From contig NZ_JACIDT010000002.1 of assembly GCF_014196495.1 (NCBI RefSeq), positions 1 to 64,000 of the forward strand: a stretch of DNA of 64,000 nt, given 5' to 3'. Made by a program: the position numbers and the translations under genes. The stretch comes from Sphingobium jiangsuense (GTDB lineage Bacteria; Pseudomonadota; Alphaproteobacteria; Sphingomonadales; Sphingomonadaceae). Positions 1-8,838 of this stretch are shown one piece after another. The stretch's first letter is position 1. Each line of letters starts with the position of its first letter. The notes under the pieces are model-generated. The model did no database searches. It was given only the letters and a program-made list of their open reading frames with translations, and was not told the DNA's origin.

Positions 1-265
1 CACCGCAAGATCGCCGCTTAATATCAACCCCAGGACGAGGCCCGCACTCCGCTAATTTACGCCGCGAGTTGTGCCAAATGTTCTGACGACGGACAGTCTT
101 TCCATTCCCGATGGACCTCAAGGATTTCCTGAACGCACTTCCGCGTGGCGGGAAAGAGAATGGGGATTCCCTGTGAGGGCTGCAAACCGTCCTTGCAGGC
201 GCGAAGCCGCGCGGATTCCGAGGGAGAGTGAATATCCCTCAAATCACTGATTTAACATGAGAATA

Positions 266-341
266 TGGTGCCGCAGAAGGGACTCGAACCCCCGACCCCA
301 TCATTACGAATGACGTGCTCTACCAGCTGAGCTACTGCGGC
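266..341 (-). tRNA. tRNA-Thr (anticodon CGT)
   Basis: On the minus strand a full cloverleaf can be drawn. The 7-bp acceptor stem GCCGCAG/CTGCGGC is followed by discriminator A and an encoded CCA. The D arm is GCTC-AGCTGGTA-GAGC, the anticodon loop is TTCGTAA (anticodon CGT, reading ACG) and the T loop carries TTCGAGT. The length with CCA is 76 nt. Bases 1-265 on its 3' side contain no gene I recognise. Confidence 0.97.
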
Positions 342-601
342 GTTCCGACGGATGGTCCGTCCGGGACGGCGCTGCGCATAACAGCACCGGCCGGTGCTGG
401 CAAGCCGGATCGTTCAGTCAGCGCAACGGTTGCTGCAAAACGGAGGTGAAAGGCGGTCCGCCGTCGCCCCTCCGCCGCGGTCGGTCGCTTTCTCCTCGCG
501 CTTTCCGCGCGAAGCCTTTCTTTTATCAGAGTGTTAACCATGGCCATGCGACATTCGGGAAAGACTTATCGGCTCGTTGCAGCAGCTTGAACGGAAACCC
601 T

Positions 602-2116
602 ATGGACAGCTTACGCGGTCAGAACGAAATCGAGGCCAGCGCTCCTTATGAGGATGAGGCGATCGAGGCGCCGCCGGTCATCGCCGGGTCGGAACGTCGT
701 ATGCAGGTGCGCGCCTATAATTACTGGGTTTCGCTGCTCGGCAATCGGGGCTTTCCGTCGATAGAGGATCTGAACCCGGAGGAGATGGAGGATTTCGGCG
801 CCTTCAGCGTGCTGCTGGACTTTTCGCTGGGGCTGGAAAATCCCGCGATCATCTATCTCGGCTCGGCGCTGCGCGACGAATGCGGCATCACCGGCACGAT
901 CGAGCGCATCGACCAGGTGCCGCCCCGTTCGCTGCTCTCGCGCCTGACGGACCATTATCTCCAGATCATCGCCAACGCCGCTCCGGTGGGATTCGAGGCC
1001 GAGTTCACCAACCAGCGCGGCGTCGAGATCATGTATCGCGGCATTTTGATGCCCTTTTCCTCCAATGACGAGACGATCGACTTCATCTACGGCGTCATCA
1101 ACTGGAAGGAAGTCGCCAGCCAGACGATGCTCGACGGGCTGGGGGAAGAGATACGCGCGGCGCTCGCCAGCCCGGATGCGGCGCGGCAGGGGGATGGGGC
1201 GATCTGGGCCGAGGGGCCGTCGGCCACCGCCGATTTCGACCTTTCCGAACCGTTGGATGCGGAAGTGCTCGCCGTCGAAGCCCGGCAGGAAGAGGGCGCG
1301 GAACTGGACCTTGCCGCGTTCGAGCGGGAGGAGCCGCTCGACCTGGTGGATGTCGCGCCGGAACCCGCGCGGGACGAGCCGCTTGTCGATGTCGCGGACT
1401 GGGAAGCCGCCGTCGAGCACGATCCCATCGGCATAGAGGATATCGATCCGGTTCTGGATGCGGAGATGGATGCGGCCCCGCCCATGCCGGCCGAAGCGGC
1501 GGAGGAAGGGCTTTCCGCGCGGCTGACCCTCGCCCGGCAAAGCGCCGCCGAGGCGGGCGAGAATGACGCGCGCAGCCGCGTCGCCCTGTATCGCGCGATC
1601 GGCAACGCCTATGATTTCGCGCTCGAAGCCCGCGCCGCGCCGGAGGATTATGACGCGCTGCTGAAGGAGGCGGGCATCGCCGTGCAGGCGCGCAGCCCCA
1701 ATACGGCGGTGATCAAGCTCGTCTTCGGCGCCGATCACGACAAGACGCGGATCGCCGAATATGCCTGCGCACTGGATTACGCCTTTGCGCGCGGCCTCGC
1801 CGGGGGAGAGCTGCCGGGACAGCTGCTGTCGCACGAAGGCGGCCTCAAGGGGCTGGTGCGCGATATGCGCGCCGAACGCCGGGCGGAAAGCGCGGCCGGA
1901 AAGACGGACCGCCCCGTCCGCCGGATCGACCGGGCGGTGCGGCGGCTGAGCGATGCCCATGCGGTGGACGCGGCGGCGCTGCCGTTCGACGAGCATGGCC
2001 TCGCCGTGGTGGTCGCCCGGCGCGAGGCGGATGGCGGGATCGCGCTGGTGGCCGGGGTCGACATGGCGGACAAGGCCGCACAGAAGATATTGATCGAGGC
2101 GAGCAAGGGCCTCTGA
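602..2116 (+). CDS. PAS-domain protein (PAS_5-like)
   Basis: A protein of 504 residues if it starts at ATG 602. A longer frame is open from 446, but its first 52 residues are arginine-rich and unlike a protein domain. Residues about 30-185 look like a PAS_5-type sensor: an RAYNYW segment, then FPSIEDLNP, then beta-rich stretches ending in FIYGVINWKE. That family is common as single-domain ligand or redox sensors in alphaproteobacteria. The middle (about 215-300) is strongly acidic and probably disordered. The C-terminal part (about 310-500) is helical with no family I recognise. No kinase, GGDEF or HTH output domain is visible, so its partner is unknown. It is transcribed toward the glutamate dehydrogenase gene, 243 bases away, and may be an independent unit. 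Confidence 0.8.
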   Translation: MDSLRGQNEIEASAPYEDEAIEAPPVIAGSERRMQVRAYNYWVSLLGNRGFPSIEDLNPEEMEDFGAFSVLLDFSLGLENPAIIYLGSALRDECGITGTIERIDQVPPRSLLSRLTDHYLQIIANAAPVGFEAEFTNQRGVEIMYRGILMPFSSNDETIDFIYGVINWKEVASQTMLDGLGEEIRAALASPDAARQGDGAIWAEGPSATADFDLSEPLDAEVLAVEARQEEGAELDLAAFEREEPLDLVDVAPEPARDEPLVDVADWEAAVEHDPIGIEDIDPVLDAEMDAAPPMPAEAAEEGLSARLTLARQSAAEAGENDARSRVALYRAIGNAYDFALEARAAPEDYDALLKEAGIAVQARSPNTAVIKLVFGADHDKTRIAEYACALDYAFARGLAGGELPGQLLSHEGGLKGLVRDMRAERRAESAAGKTDRPVRRIDRAVRRLSDAHAVDAAALPFDEHGLAVVVARREADGGIALVAGVDMADKAAQKILIEASKGL

Positions 2117-2359
2117 GGCCGGTCCGGTGGGCCTTCGCGCGCCGTCATCGCCTGAGGCCCGCCTGCCCGAAGGGGCGGCGCACCGGGCGTTGCCGTCGGC
2201 CGATGGCCCCTGCAGCTGTTGCCTTCCTGATGTTTACCGGCATGATGGAGCGGTCGAGGCCGGGACAGGCCGCCATGCCCCTTGCGGGCCGTGGCCGCGC
2301 TTTCCTTTCCTCGCACCATCGGAGCGATCATCGAAGCGTTTTGCAGGAGCGGATCGGAT

Positions 2360-5300
2360 ATGGCCAGGAAGGTTGCGGCGGAAGAGTCTCCGCTGACGGG
2401 CGCATTGGGCGAAGCGCTGGCGCAGGGCAGCCTGCCCGGCGAACGCGAGGATTTCAGCGCCGGGGAAATCCATGAGGCCGCGCTGTTCATGGCCCGCGCC
2501 GCCGCCACGCGGCACAATGGCGCGCCGTCGATCCTGATCGAGCAGAGGGGCGCCACCGACGCTGCGGCGAAAAAGGGCGACGCCGCGCGCGGCGGGCAGA
2601 AGCTGCACATCGCGATCGTCAATGACGACATGCCGTTCCTGGTCGACAGCATCGCCAACTGCCTCGCCCGGCAGGGCCTCATCATCCGGCGGCTGATGCA
2701 TCCGGTGCTGAGCGTCGAGCGGGATGCGAAGGGCAGGCTGACCGGGATATTGCCCGACGACAGCCCCGGCGCGCGGCGGGAATCGATGATCTATATCGGC
2801 GTCGAGCGCACCACCGCGCGCCAGCGCGAGGGGCTGGAGGCGGAGATCGCCGGCACACTCGCCCATGTCCGCGCCGCCGTCGCCGACTGGGGGCGGATGC
2901 GCGAGGAACTGGCCGCCGACGCCGACCGGCTGGCCGATGACGAAGGCGCGGCGCTGCTGCGCTGGCTGCTCGCCCGCAACCTGACCCAGACCGGCTATCA
3001 GCGCTGCCAGCGCGACGGCAGCTGCGAGGCGACGCTGGGCATCGCCGCACTGGAGAGCGACCCGCTGCTCGCGCCCTCAACGATAGAGGCGGCGTTCAAC
3101 TGGTTCGAGGAAGGCGGCCGCGCGCCGCTCATCGTCAAGAGCAACCGCGCCTCGCGCGTCCATCGCGCCGGGCTGCTCGACCTGTTCATCGTGCCGGTGC
3201 GCGAGGGCAAGACGATCCGCGCGCTGTCGATCCATGCGGGCATGTGGACCAGCGCCGCGCTGGCGACCGCGCCCGACCGGGTGCCGATGCTGCGTTCCGC
3301 GCTGGCCGCGCTGATGGAGAAATACGGATTCGATCCGGGCGGCCATGCGGGCAAGGCGTTGTTCCATGCGCTGACCGTGCTGCCGCACGACATCGTGATC
3401 GGCTTCGACCGGCACACGCTGGAGCGGCTGGCGCTGACGCTGATGTCGCTGTCCGACCGGCCCCGGCCCAAGCTGGTGCTGGCGACCTCCTCGCTGGCGC
3501 GGCATCTTTACGCCTTCGTCTGGATCGGCCGCGACGATGCGACCACCGCGCGCCGCATCGCCATTCAGGAAATGCTGGAAAAGGCGGCCAATGCGCCGCT
3601 GCTCGCCTGGTCCACCGCGCTGGAGGAAAGCGGCCTCGCGCTGCTGCGCTTCACGTTCGACCTGCGCGACGGCGGGGCGACGCCGGACGAGGCTCCGCTG
3701 GACGCGCAGATCAAGCATATGGTGCGCGGCTGGGCGCCCGCGATCGAGGATGCGCTGGCGCGGACCGAGGGGGCGGAGCGGGCCGAGCGGCTGGCCGATG
3801 TATATGCGGAGGGCTTCCCGCCCAATTACCGCTTCGGCTCCGGCCCGGAAGAGGCGGCGCTCGACATTGTGGAAATGGCAAAGCTGCGCGACGACGGGGA
3901 CCGCCGCGTCCGCTTCTATCGCCGCGCCGAGGACCGGAGCGACGAGCTGCGGCTGAAGCTCTACAGCCGCGCGGCGATCACCCTGTCCGACGCGGTTCCG
4001 GCATTCGAGAATTTCGGCTTCCGCGTGATAGAGGAGATCACCACGCCGATCGCCGGGGGGGAATGCGGGCATATCCACCGCTTCCTGCTCGCCCGCCGCG
4101 ATCGTGAGGCGGCCGCGCCCTTGCTCGACCGCGCCGGCATATTGCAGACCAGCCTTGCCTGCGTGCTGATGGGCGAGGCGGAGGACGACCGCTTCAACGA
4201 GCTGATCGTCTCGGTCGAGCTCGACCCGCGCGCCGCCGTGCTGCTGCGCGCCTTCTACCGCTATTTGCGGCAGACCGGCATGCCCTATGCGATCGATACC
4301 TTCGTCGAGACGCTGCGGCGCGAGCAGGCGGTGACGCGCGCGCTGGTGGACCTGTTCCACGCGCTGCACGATCCGGCGTTCGCGGGCGACCGGGAGGAGG
4401 TCGCGCACATTGCCGACGAGGCGGTGGTCGCGGGCCTCGCCGAGGTGTCGGCGATCGACGAGGACCGCATATTGCGCCTGATCCATGCGGTGATCCATGG
4501 TTGCCTGCGCACCAATTTCTTCGTCGACAGCGGGCGGCTGGCGCTGGCGTTCAAGATCGACAGCGCGCAGGTGCCCGGCCTGCCGAGGCCGGTGCCGTGG
4601 CGCGAAATCTGGGTCTATTCGCCCCGGCTGGAGGGCATCCACCTGCGCTCCGGCCCCGTGGCGCGAGGCGGGCTGCGCTGGTCCGACCGGCGCGACGATT
4701 TCCGCACCGAGATACTGGGCTTGATGAAGGCGCAGCGGGTGAAGAACGCGGTGATCGTGCCCGCGGGCGCGAAGGGCGGCTTCTACCCCAAGCAATTGCT
4801 CAGCCCGGCGGCGGACCGCGACGCGTGGCTGGCCGAGGGGACGGAAAGCTATCGCATCTTCGTCCGCTCGCTGCTGTCGGTGACGGACAATATCGTCGCC
4901 GACCAGGTGGTGCATCCCGACGGCATGGTGATCCGCGACGGCGATGACCCTTATTTCGTCGTCGCGGCGGACAAGGGCACGGCGAGCTTCTCCGACGTCG
5001 CCAACGCCATCGCGCTGGAGCGGGAATTCTGGCTGGGCGACGCGTTCGCCAGCGGCGGTTCCCACGGGTACGACCACAAGGCGATGGGCATCACCGCGCG
5101 CGGGGCATGGGTGTCCGTCACCCGCCACTTCGCGGAAATGGGCGTCGATGTGCAGAAGGACGCGGTGCGCGTCGTCGGCGTGGGCGACATGTCGGGCGAC
5201 GTGTTCGGCAACGGCATGCTGCGCAGCAAGGCGATCAAGCTGGTCGCCGCCTTCGACCATCGCCACATCTTCATCGATCCGGATCCCGCCGACCCGGCGA

Positions 5301-7045
5301 AAAGCTGGAAGGAGCGGGCACGGCTGTTCAGGCTGCCCCGGTCGAGCTGGGACGATTATGACAAGGGCCTGATTTCGCAGGGCGGCGGCGTTTTTTCGCG
5401 CGGCCTGAAGAGCATCCCGCTCTCGCCCGAAATGCGCGCGCTGCTCGACGTGACCAACGAGGCGATGGACCCGGCCTCGCTCATCTCCGCTATCCTGCGC
5501 GCGCCGGTCGACCTACTGTTCTTCGGCGGCATCGGCACCTATGTGAAGGCGGCCGGGCAGAGCAACAGCGAGGTGGGCGACACCACCAACGACGCGCTGC
5601 GGGTGAACGGCGAGGATCTGCGCGCGAAGGTAGTGGGCGAGGGCGCGAATCTGGGCGTCACCCAAGCCGGGCGCATCGCCTTCGCGCTGAAGGGCGGGCG
5701 GATCAACGCCGACTTCATCGACAACAGCGCGGGCGTCGATTGCTCCGACAATGAGGTCAATATCAAGATCGCGCTCAACCGCGAGATGCGCGAGGGGCGG
5801 CTGAGCTTCGAGGATCGCAACGCGCTGCTGGAGGAAATGACCGACGCGGTGGCCGATCTGGTGCTGGAGGACAATCGCTTGCAGGCGCTGGGCCTTTCCA
5901 TCGCCGAGCAGGGCGGGGTCGAGGCGCTGCCGAGCTATGTGCGGCTGATCGAGATATTCGAGGAAAGCGGCACGCTCGATCGCAAGGTGGAGGGGCTGGG
6001 GACCAACGACCAGCTGCTGCGCCGCGCGCAGGACGACAGGGGGCTGACCCGCCCGGAGCTGGCGGTGCTGCTCTCGACCGCGAAGCTGACCTTGCAGGAC
6101 GCGATAGAGAAAGGCCCGCTGGCGGGCGACGAGAGCATGGGCGGCGACCTCGCCGCATCCTTCCCGCCGCAGATGCGGGAGCGGCAGGCCGAGGCCATCG
6201 CCCGCCACCAGCTGCGCGGCGAGATCATCGCGACCGAGCTGGCCAACCGCATCATCAACCGGCTGGGCCTCATCCATCCGTTCGAGCTGGCGGAGGAGGA
6301 AAGCTGTTCGCTCGCCGACATGGCGAGTGCCTTCGTGATCGCCGACCGCACCCATGACGTGCAGGCGCTGTGGGACAGCATCGACGCCCGCGACATGGCG
6401 GAAACCGGGCGGCTGGAGCTGCTGCGACTGATCGCGGTGGCGATGCGGGCGCAGATGGCCTCGATCATCCGCATCCTGCCCCCCGGCTTCACGCCGGGCG
6501 AAGGGGTGGCGGCGCTGCACCCCGGCATCGCCGCGCTGGCGCAGAAGGTGGACAGCCTGCTGACGGAGAATATGCTGGCGCTGGCCGGAGGGCTGGAGCG
6601 CGATCTTCAGACGCAGGGCGTGCCGCAGGATCTGGCGCAGCGTGTGTCGCTGCTGTTCAAGATGGACGGCGCCGTCGGCATCGCCAGCCTGGGCGCGCGG
6701 CTGGGCGGGGATGTCGTGCATCTGGCGAGCGCCTTCGTGCGGCTGGGCGATGCGTTCGGCATCGACTGGCTGCAATCGGTGGCGGCGCGGCTGCAACCGA
6801 GCGACCCGTGGGAGCGGCAGCTGCTTTCCGGCGTCACCCGCGATGTGCAGCAGGTGCGGCTCGACCTCTTGACGCGGCTGGGCGCGCACGATCCGGAGGC
6901 GGCGGTGCAGGCATGGCTGGAGGAGCATGCGGCCCGCATCGCCCAATATCGCCAGCAACTCGACCGCGCCCGTGCCGCCCCCGCGCCGCATGTGGCGATG
7001 CTGGCGGAACTGGCGGCGCATATCCGCACGCTGATGTCGCGGTGA
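2360..7045 (+). CDS. gdhZ: NAD-dependent glutamate dehydrogenase, large bacterial type
   Basis: Interconverts glutamate and 2-oxoglutarate plus ammonium with NAD; in this family the usual direction is glutamate breakdown. The start is ATG 2360 because AGGAG lies 10 bases upstream; the frame is open further back but carries no better signal. At 1561 residues it fits the large Bac_GDH family (about 1600). The N-terminal half holds the ACT-like regulatory segments. The catalytic core is seen at about 770-815 (ARGGLRWSDRRDDFR, then AGAKGGFYPKQ with the substrate lysine). The NAD-binding stretch GVGDMSGDVFGNGML lies near 940. The gene stands alone; its stop codon touches the stop codon of the convergent acetyltransferase gene. 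The symbol follows Caulobacter usage. Confidence 0.95.
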   Translation: MARKVAAEESPLTGALGEALAQGSLPGEREDFSAGEIHEAALFMARAAATRHNGAPSILIEQRGATDAAAKKGDAARGGQKLHIAIVNDDMPFLVDSIANCLARQGLIIRRLMHPVLSVERDAKGRLTGILPDDSPGARRESMIYIGVERTTARQREGLEAEIAGTLAHVRAAVADWGRMREELAADADRLADDEGAALLRWLLARNLTQTGYQRCQRDGSCEATLGIAALESDPLLAPSTIEAAFNWFEEGGRAPLIVKSNRASRVHRAGLLDLFIVPVREGKTIRALSIHAGMWTSAALATAPDRVPMLRSALAALMEKYGFDPGGHAGKALFHALTVLPHDIVIGFDRHTLERLALTLMSLSDRPRPKLVLATSSLARHLYAFVWIGRDDATTARRIAIQEMLEKAANAPLLAWSTALEESGLALLRFTFDLRDGGATPDEAPLDAQIKHMVRGWAPAIEDALARTEGAERAERLADVYAEGFPPNYRFGSGPEEAALDIVEMAKLRDDGDRRVRFYRRAEDRSDELRLKLYSRAAITLSDAVPAFENFGFRVIEEITTPIAGGECGHIHRFLLARRDREAAAPLLDRAGILQTSLACVLMGEAEDDRFNELIVSVELDPRAAVLLRAFYRYLRQTGMPYAIDTFVETLRREQAVTRALVDLFHALHDPAFAGDREEVAHIADEAVVAGLAEVSAIDEDRILRLIHAVIHGCLRTNFFVDSGRLALAFKIDSAQVPGLPRPVPWREIWVYSPRLEGIHLRSGPVARGGLRWSDRRDDFRTEILGLMKAQRVKNAVIVPAGAKGGFYPKQLLSPAADRDAWLAEGTESYRIFVRSLLSVTDNIVADQVVHPDGMVIRDGDDPYFVVAADKGTASFSDVANAIALEREFWLGDAFASGGSHGYDHKAMGITARGAWVSVTRHFAEMGVDVQKDAVRVVGVGDMSGDVFGNGMLRSKAIKLVAAFDHRHIFIDPDPADPAKSWKERARLFRLPRSSWDDYDKGLISQGGGVFSRGLKSIPLSPEMRALLDVTNEAMDPASLISAILRAPVDLLFFGGIGTYVKAAGQSNSEVGDTTNDALRVNGEDLRAKVVGEGANLGVTQAGRIAFALKGGRINADFIDNSAGVDCSDNEVNIKIALNREMREGRLSFEDRNALLEEMTDAVADLVLEDNRLQALGLSIAEQGGVEALPSYVRLIEIFEESGTLDRKVEGLGTNDQLLRRAQDDRGLTRPELAVLLSTAKLTLQDAIEKGPLAGDESMGGDLAASFPPQMRERQAEAIARHQLRGEIIATELANRIINRLGLIHPFELAEEESCSLADMASAFVIADRTHDVQALWDSIDARDMAETGRLELLRLIAVAMRAQMASIIRILPPGFTPGEGVAALHPGIAALAQKVDSLLTENMLALAGGLERDLQTQGVPQDLAQRVSLLFKMDGAVGIASLGARLGGDVVHLASAFVRLGDAFGIDWLQSVAARLQPSDPWERQLLSGVTRDVQQVRLDLLTRLGAHDPEAAVQAWLEEHAARIAQYRQQLDRARAAPAPHVAMLAELAAHIRTLMSR

Positions 7046-7543
7046 TCAGGAGGCGGTGAAAGCGGGATGATAGGCGACGGTTCCGGCGGGACTGTCGCCG
7101 TCGAAAGCGAGGCGCTGGAAATAGGCGGCTGGAACGCCCGGATAGCGCAGCGCAGGATCGGCGCGGAAGCCGAAGCGGCCATAATAGGCCGGATCGCCTA
7201 GCACGACGCAGCCTTCCGCGCCGCGCTCACGGAGTTGCCGCAACCCTTCGGCGATCAATGCCCGGCCGATACCGCCGTGCTGCCGGTCGGGCCGGACGGC
7301 CACCGGGCCAAGTCCGAACCAGCCGTCCGGCGATCGGTCGATGGTGACGGGCGAGAAGGCGGCATGACCGATGACATTGTCGCGCTCGGCGGCGACCAGC
7401 GACAGCGTGAGCGCGCCTGCGTCCCGCAGGGCGTCCACGATCGCGGCTTCCGTGCCGCTGCTGTGCGGCGCGCCGGTGAAGGCTGCGGTCACGAGGCTGC
7501 GGATGGCGGCGGCGTCGGACGGGCGTTCGGGACGAATGATCAT
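7046..7543 (-). CDS. GNAT family N-acetyltransferase
   Basis: A protein of 165 residues starting at ATG 7543 (MIIRPERPSD). A frame extending upstream to 7714 translates repeat DNA and is not credible. The acetyl-CoA binding signature is seen as LGPVAVRPDRQHGGIGRAL at about 78-96, followed by LGDPAYYGRFGF, a hallmark of the YhbS/putative small-molecule acetyltransferase group. The substrate cannot be told from sequence. The gene is convergent with the glutamate dehydrogenase gene: its TGA occupies 7046-7048 and the neighbour's stop 7043-7045, so no spacer or terminator lies between them. Confidence 0.88.
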   Translation of the reverse strand: MIIRPERPSDAAAIRSLVTAAFTGAPHSSGTEAAIVDALRDAGALTLSLVAAERDNVIGHAAFSPVTIDRSPDGWFGLGPVAVRPDRQHGGIGRALIAEGLRQLRERGAEGCVVLGDPAYYGRFGFRADPALRYPGVPAAYFQRLAFDGDSPAGTVAYHPAFTAS

Positions 7544-7639
7544 GGCGCTCTTTATGGGGGAAAGGCCCGGCGTCTGCAAAGGCGGGAGGGGAATTATGCC
7601 TGGGATAAGAGCGGCTGCCCCGGCACCCTTCACCCTGCG

Positions 7640-7663
7640 CCGTTCGACAAGCTCAGGGCAGGC
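7640..7663. repeat. Short palindromic extragenic repeat (CTTCGACAAGCTCAG type), copy 1
   Basis: Contains CGTTCGACAAGCTCAGGGCA, a unit recurring in several intergenic gaps of this window and familiar from sphingomonad genomes. It lies in the noncoding gap upstream of the acetyltransferase gene. Confidence 0.7.
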
Positions 7664-7720
7664 TGCTGACCCGGAGGGGGCGGACGCCCAAGGGCTGCTT
7701 TTCTCTTGGGGCAAGAAGAA

Positions 7721-7767
7721 GGGCAGGGCTTCGACAAACTCAGCCCGAACGGTTTTTTGTTCCTTTT
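7721..7767. repeat. Short palindromic extragenic repeat, copy 2, with T-run
   Basis: Reads GGGCTTCGACAAACTCAGCC followed by CGAACGG and TTTTTT. GGGCT (7726-7730) pairs with AGCCC (7742-7746), and the T-run makes it terminator-like on the plus strand. It ends against the stop codon of the minus-strand RHH gene at 7766. Since no plus-strand gene ends here it is called a repeat. Confidence 0.65.
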
Positions 7768-8074
7768 AAGACCCGCAATAGCGCGCCCAGAGCCAGCTGC
7801 GGATCGCGCTCGCGAGATTGGCGGGCGGGTGCGTTTCCGTCGCGGCGCGGGTCAGCGCCTCGATCCGTTCCTCGTCGATGCGCGCGACCAGCGCGTTGAG
7901 CGCCAGCCCTTCCTCCGTTGCCGCGCGGCGCAGCGCGTGCCAGAACAGCGGTTCGAGGCTGATCGAGGTCTGATGACCGGAAATGGTGATGCTGTGCTTG
8001 ACCGGACCAGCGAAAAGGGGACCGGCAGGAAGGGACGGGGCGGGGTCGCCTTGCGAGGGGGCGTCTTGCGCCAC
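7766..8074 (-). CDS. Ribbon-helix-helix domain protein (RHH_4-like)
   Basis: About 102 residues from a GTG at 8074. The frame continues upstream into phaB, so the start is uncertain; no ATG lies between the phaB stop and the domain. The segment HSITISGHQTSISLEPLFWH, followed by a helix with LNALVARID, matches the ribbon-helix-helix fold of the RHH_4 family: one strand, then two helices, dimeric, DNA-binding. It sits directly after phaB (stop 8103) in the same orientation and could be co-transcribed with it. A role as a local repressor is possible, but its target is not indicated. Upstream of the GTG only a weak GGCGGGAT ribosome-binding signal is seen. Confidence 0.7.
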   Translation of the reverse strand: MAQDAPSQGDPAPSLPAGPLFAGPVKHSITISGHQTSISLEPLFWHALRRAATEEGLALNALVARIDEERIEALTRAATETHPPANLASAIRSWLWARYCGS

Positions 8075-8102
8075 GTCTGCCGATCCCGCCCGTCCCGTTG
8101 CG

Positions 8103-8825
8103 TCAGTACATATGCTGGCCGCCGTTGATCGACAATGTCGACCCGGTGACGAAGCCCGCATCCTCGCTGCACAGGAAGGCGACGCCGCGCGCGATTTCCT
8201 CCGCATGGCCGAGGCGGCCGACCGGGATCTTCGCGACGATCTTTTCCAGCACGCCCTGCGGCACGGCGGCGACCATGTCGGTGTCGATATAGCCGGGCGC
8301 GAGCGCGTTCACGGTGACGCCGTATTTCGCGCCTTCCTGCGCCAGCGCCTTGGTGAAGCCGTGGATGCCGGATTTGGCGGCGGCATAGTTGACCTGCCCA
8401 TATTGGCCCGCCTGCCCGTTGATCGAGCCGATATTGACGATGCGGCCCCATTTGCGGTCGCGCATGCCGGGGAAGATCGCCTTGGCCATGTTGAAGCAGC
8501 CGCCCAGGTTGACGCGGATCACCTCGTTCCAGTCGTCGAAGCTCATCTTCTGGATCACGCCGTCGCGGGTGATGCCCGCATTGTTGACCAGCACGTCGAT
8601 CGGTCCATGGTCCTTTTCCACCTGCGCGCAGCCGTCGAGGCAGGCCTGATGATCGCCCACGTCCCATTTATAGGCGGCGATGCCGGTGCGGTCGGTGAAT
8701 TCCCTGGCCCGCTGTTCGTTGCCGGCATAGTTGGCAACCACCGTCATCCCCTTGTCGCGCAGCGCGAGGCTGATCGCCTCTCCGATGCCGCGGGTCCCGC
8801 CGGTGACGATCGCAACTCTGCTCAT
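8103..8825 (-). CDS. phaB: Acetoacetyl-CoA reductase (NADPH)
   Basis: Reduces acetoacetyl-CoA to (R)-3-hydroxybutyryl-CoA, the monomer precursor of polyhydroxybutyrate. It is a 240-residue short-chain dehydrogenase. The cofactor motif TGGTRGIG is at 8-15, NNAGITRD at about 86-93, the catalytic serine lies in NIGSINGQAGQYGQVNY, and YAAAK supplies Tyr/Lys. GQAGQYGQ and the C-terminal NGGQHMY are characteristic of PhaB rather than FabG. ATG 8825 is preceded by an AGGAG. It follows hemH with 13 bases between them and the two are probably co-transcribed. No PHA synthase (phaC) or beta-ketothiolase lies in the window. Confidence 0.94.
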   Translation of the reverse strand: MSRVAIVTGGTRGIGEAISLALRDKGMTVVANYAGNEQRAREFTDRTGIAAYKWDVGDHQACLDGCAQVEKDHGPIDVLVNNAGITRDGVIQKMSFDDWNEVIRVNLGGCFNMAKAIFPGMRDRKWGRIVNIGSINGQAGQYGQVNYAAAKSGIHGFTKALAQEGAKYGVTVNALAPGYIDTDMVAAVPQGVLEKIVAKIPVGRLGHAEEIARGVAFLCSEDAGFVTGSTLSINGGQHMY

Positions 8826-8838
8826 ACAGCTCTCCTGC

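Noticed and set aside
57..242. 61-residue minus-strand frame beside tRNA-Thr
   Set aside because: No recognisable domain, no ribosome-binding site, and an amino-acid composition not clearly coding.
611..1996. 461-residue minus-strand open frame
   Set aside because: Lies entirely antisense to the PAS-domain gene; the Arg/His/Leu-rich composition is that of the shadow frame in GC-rich DNA.
3077..5266. 729-residue minus-strand open frame
   Set aside because: Antisense shadow of the glutamate dehydrogenase gene with no domain motifs.
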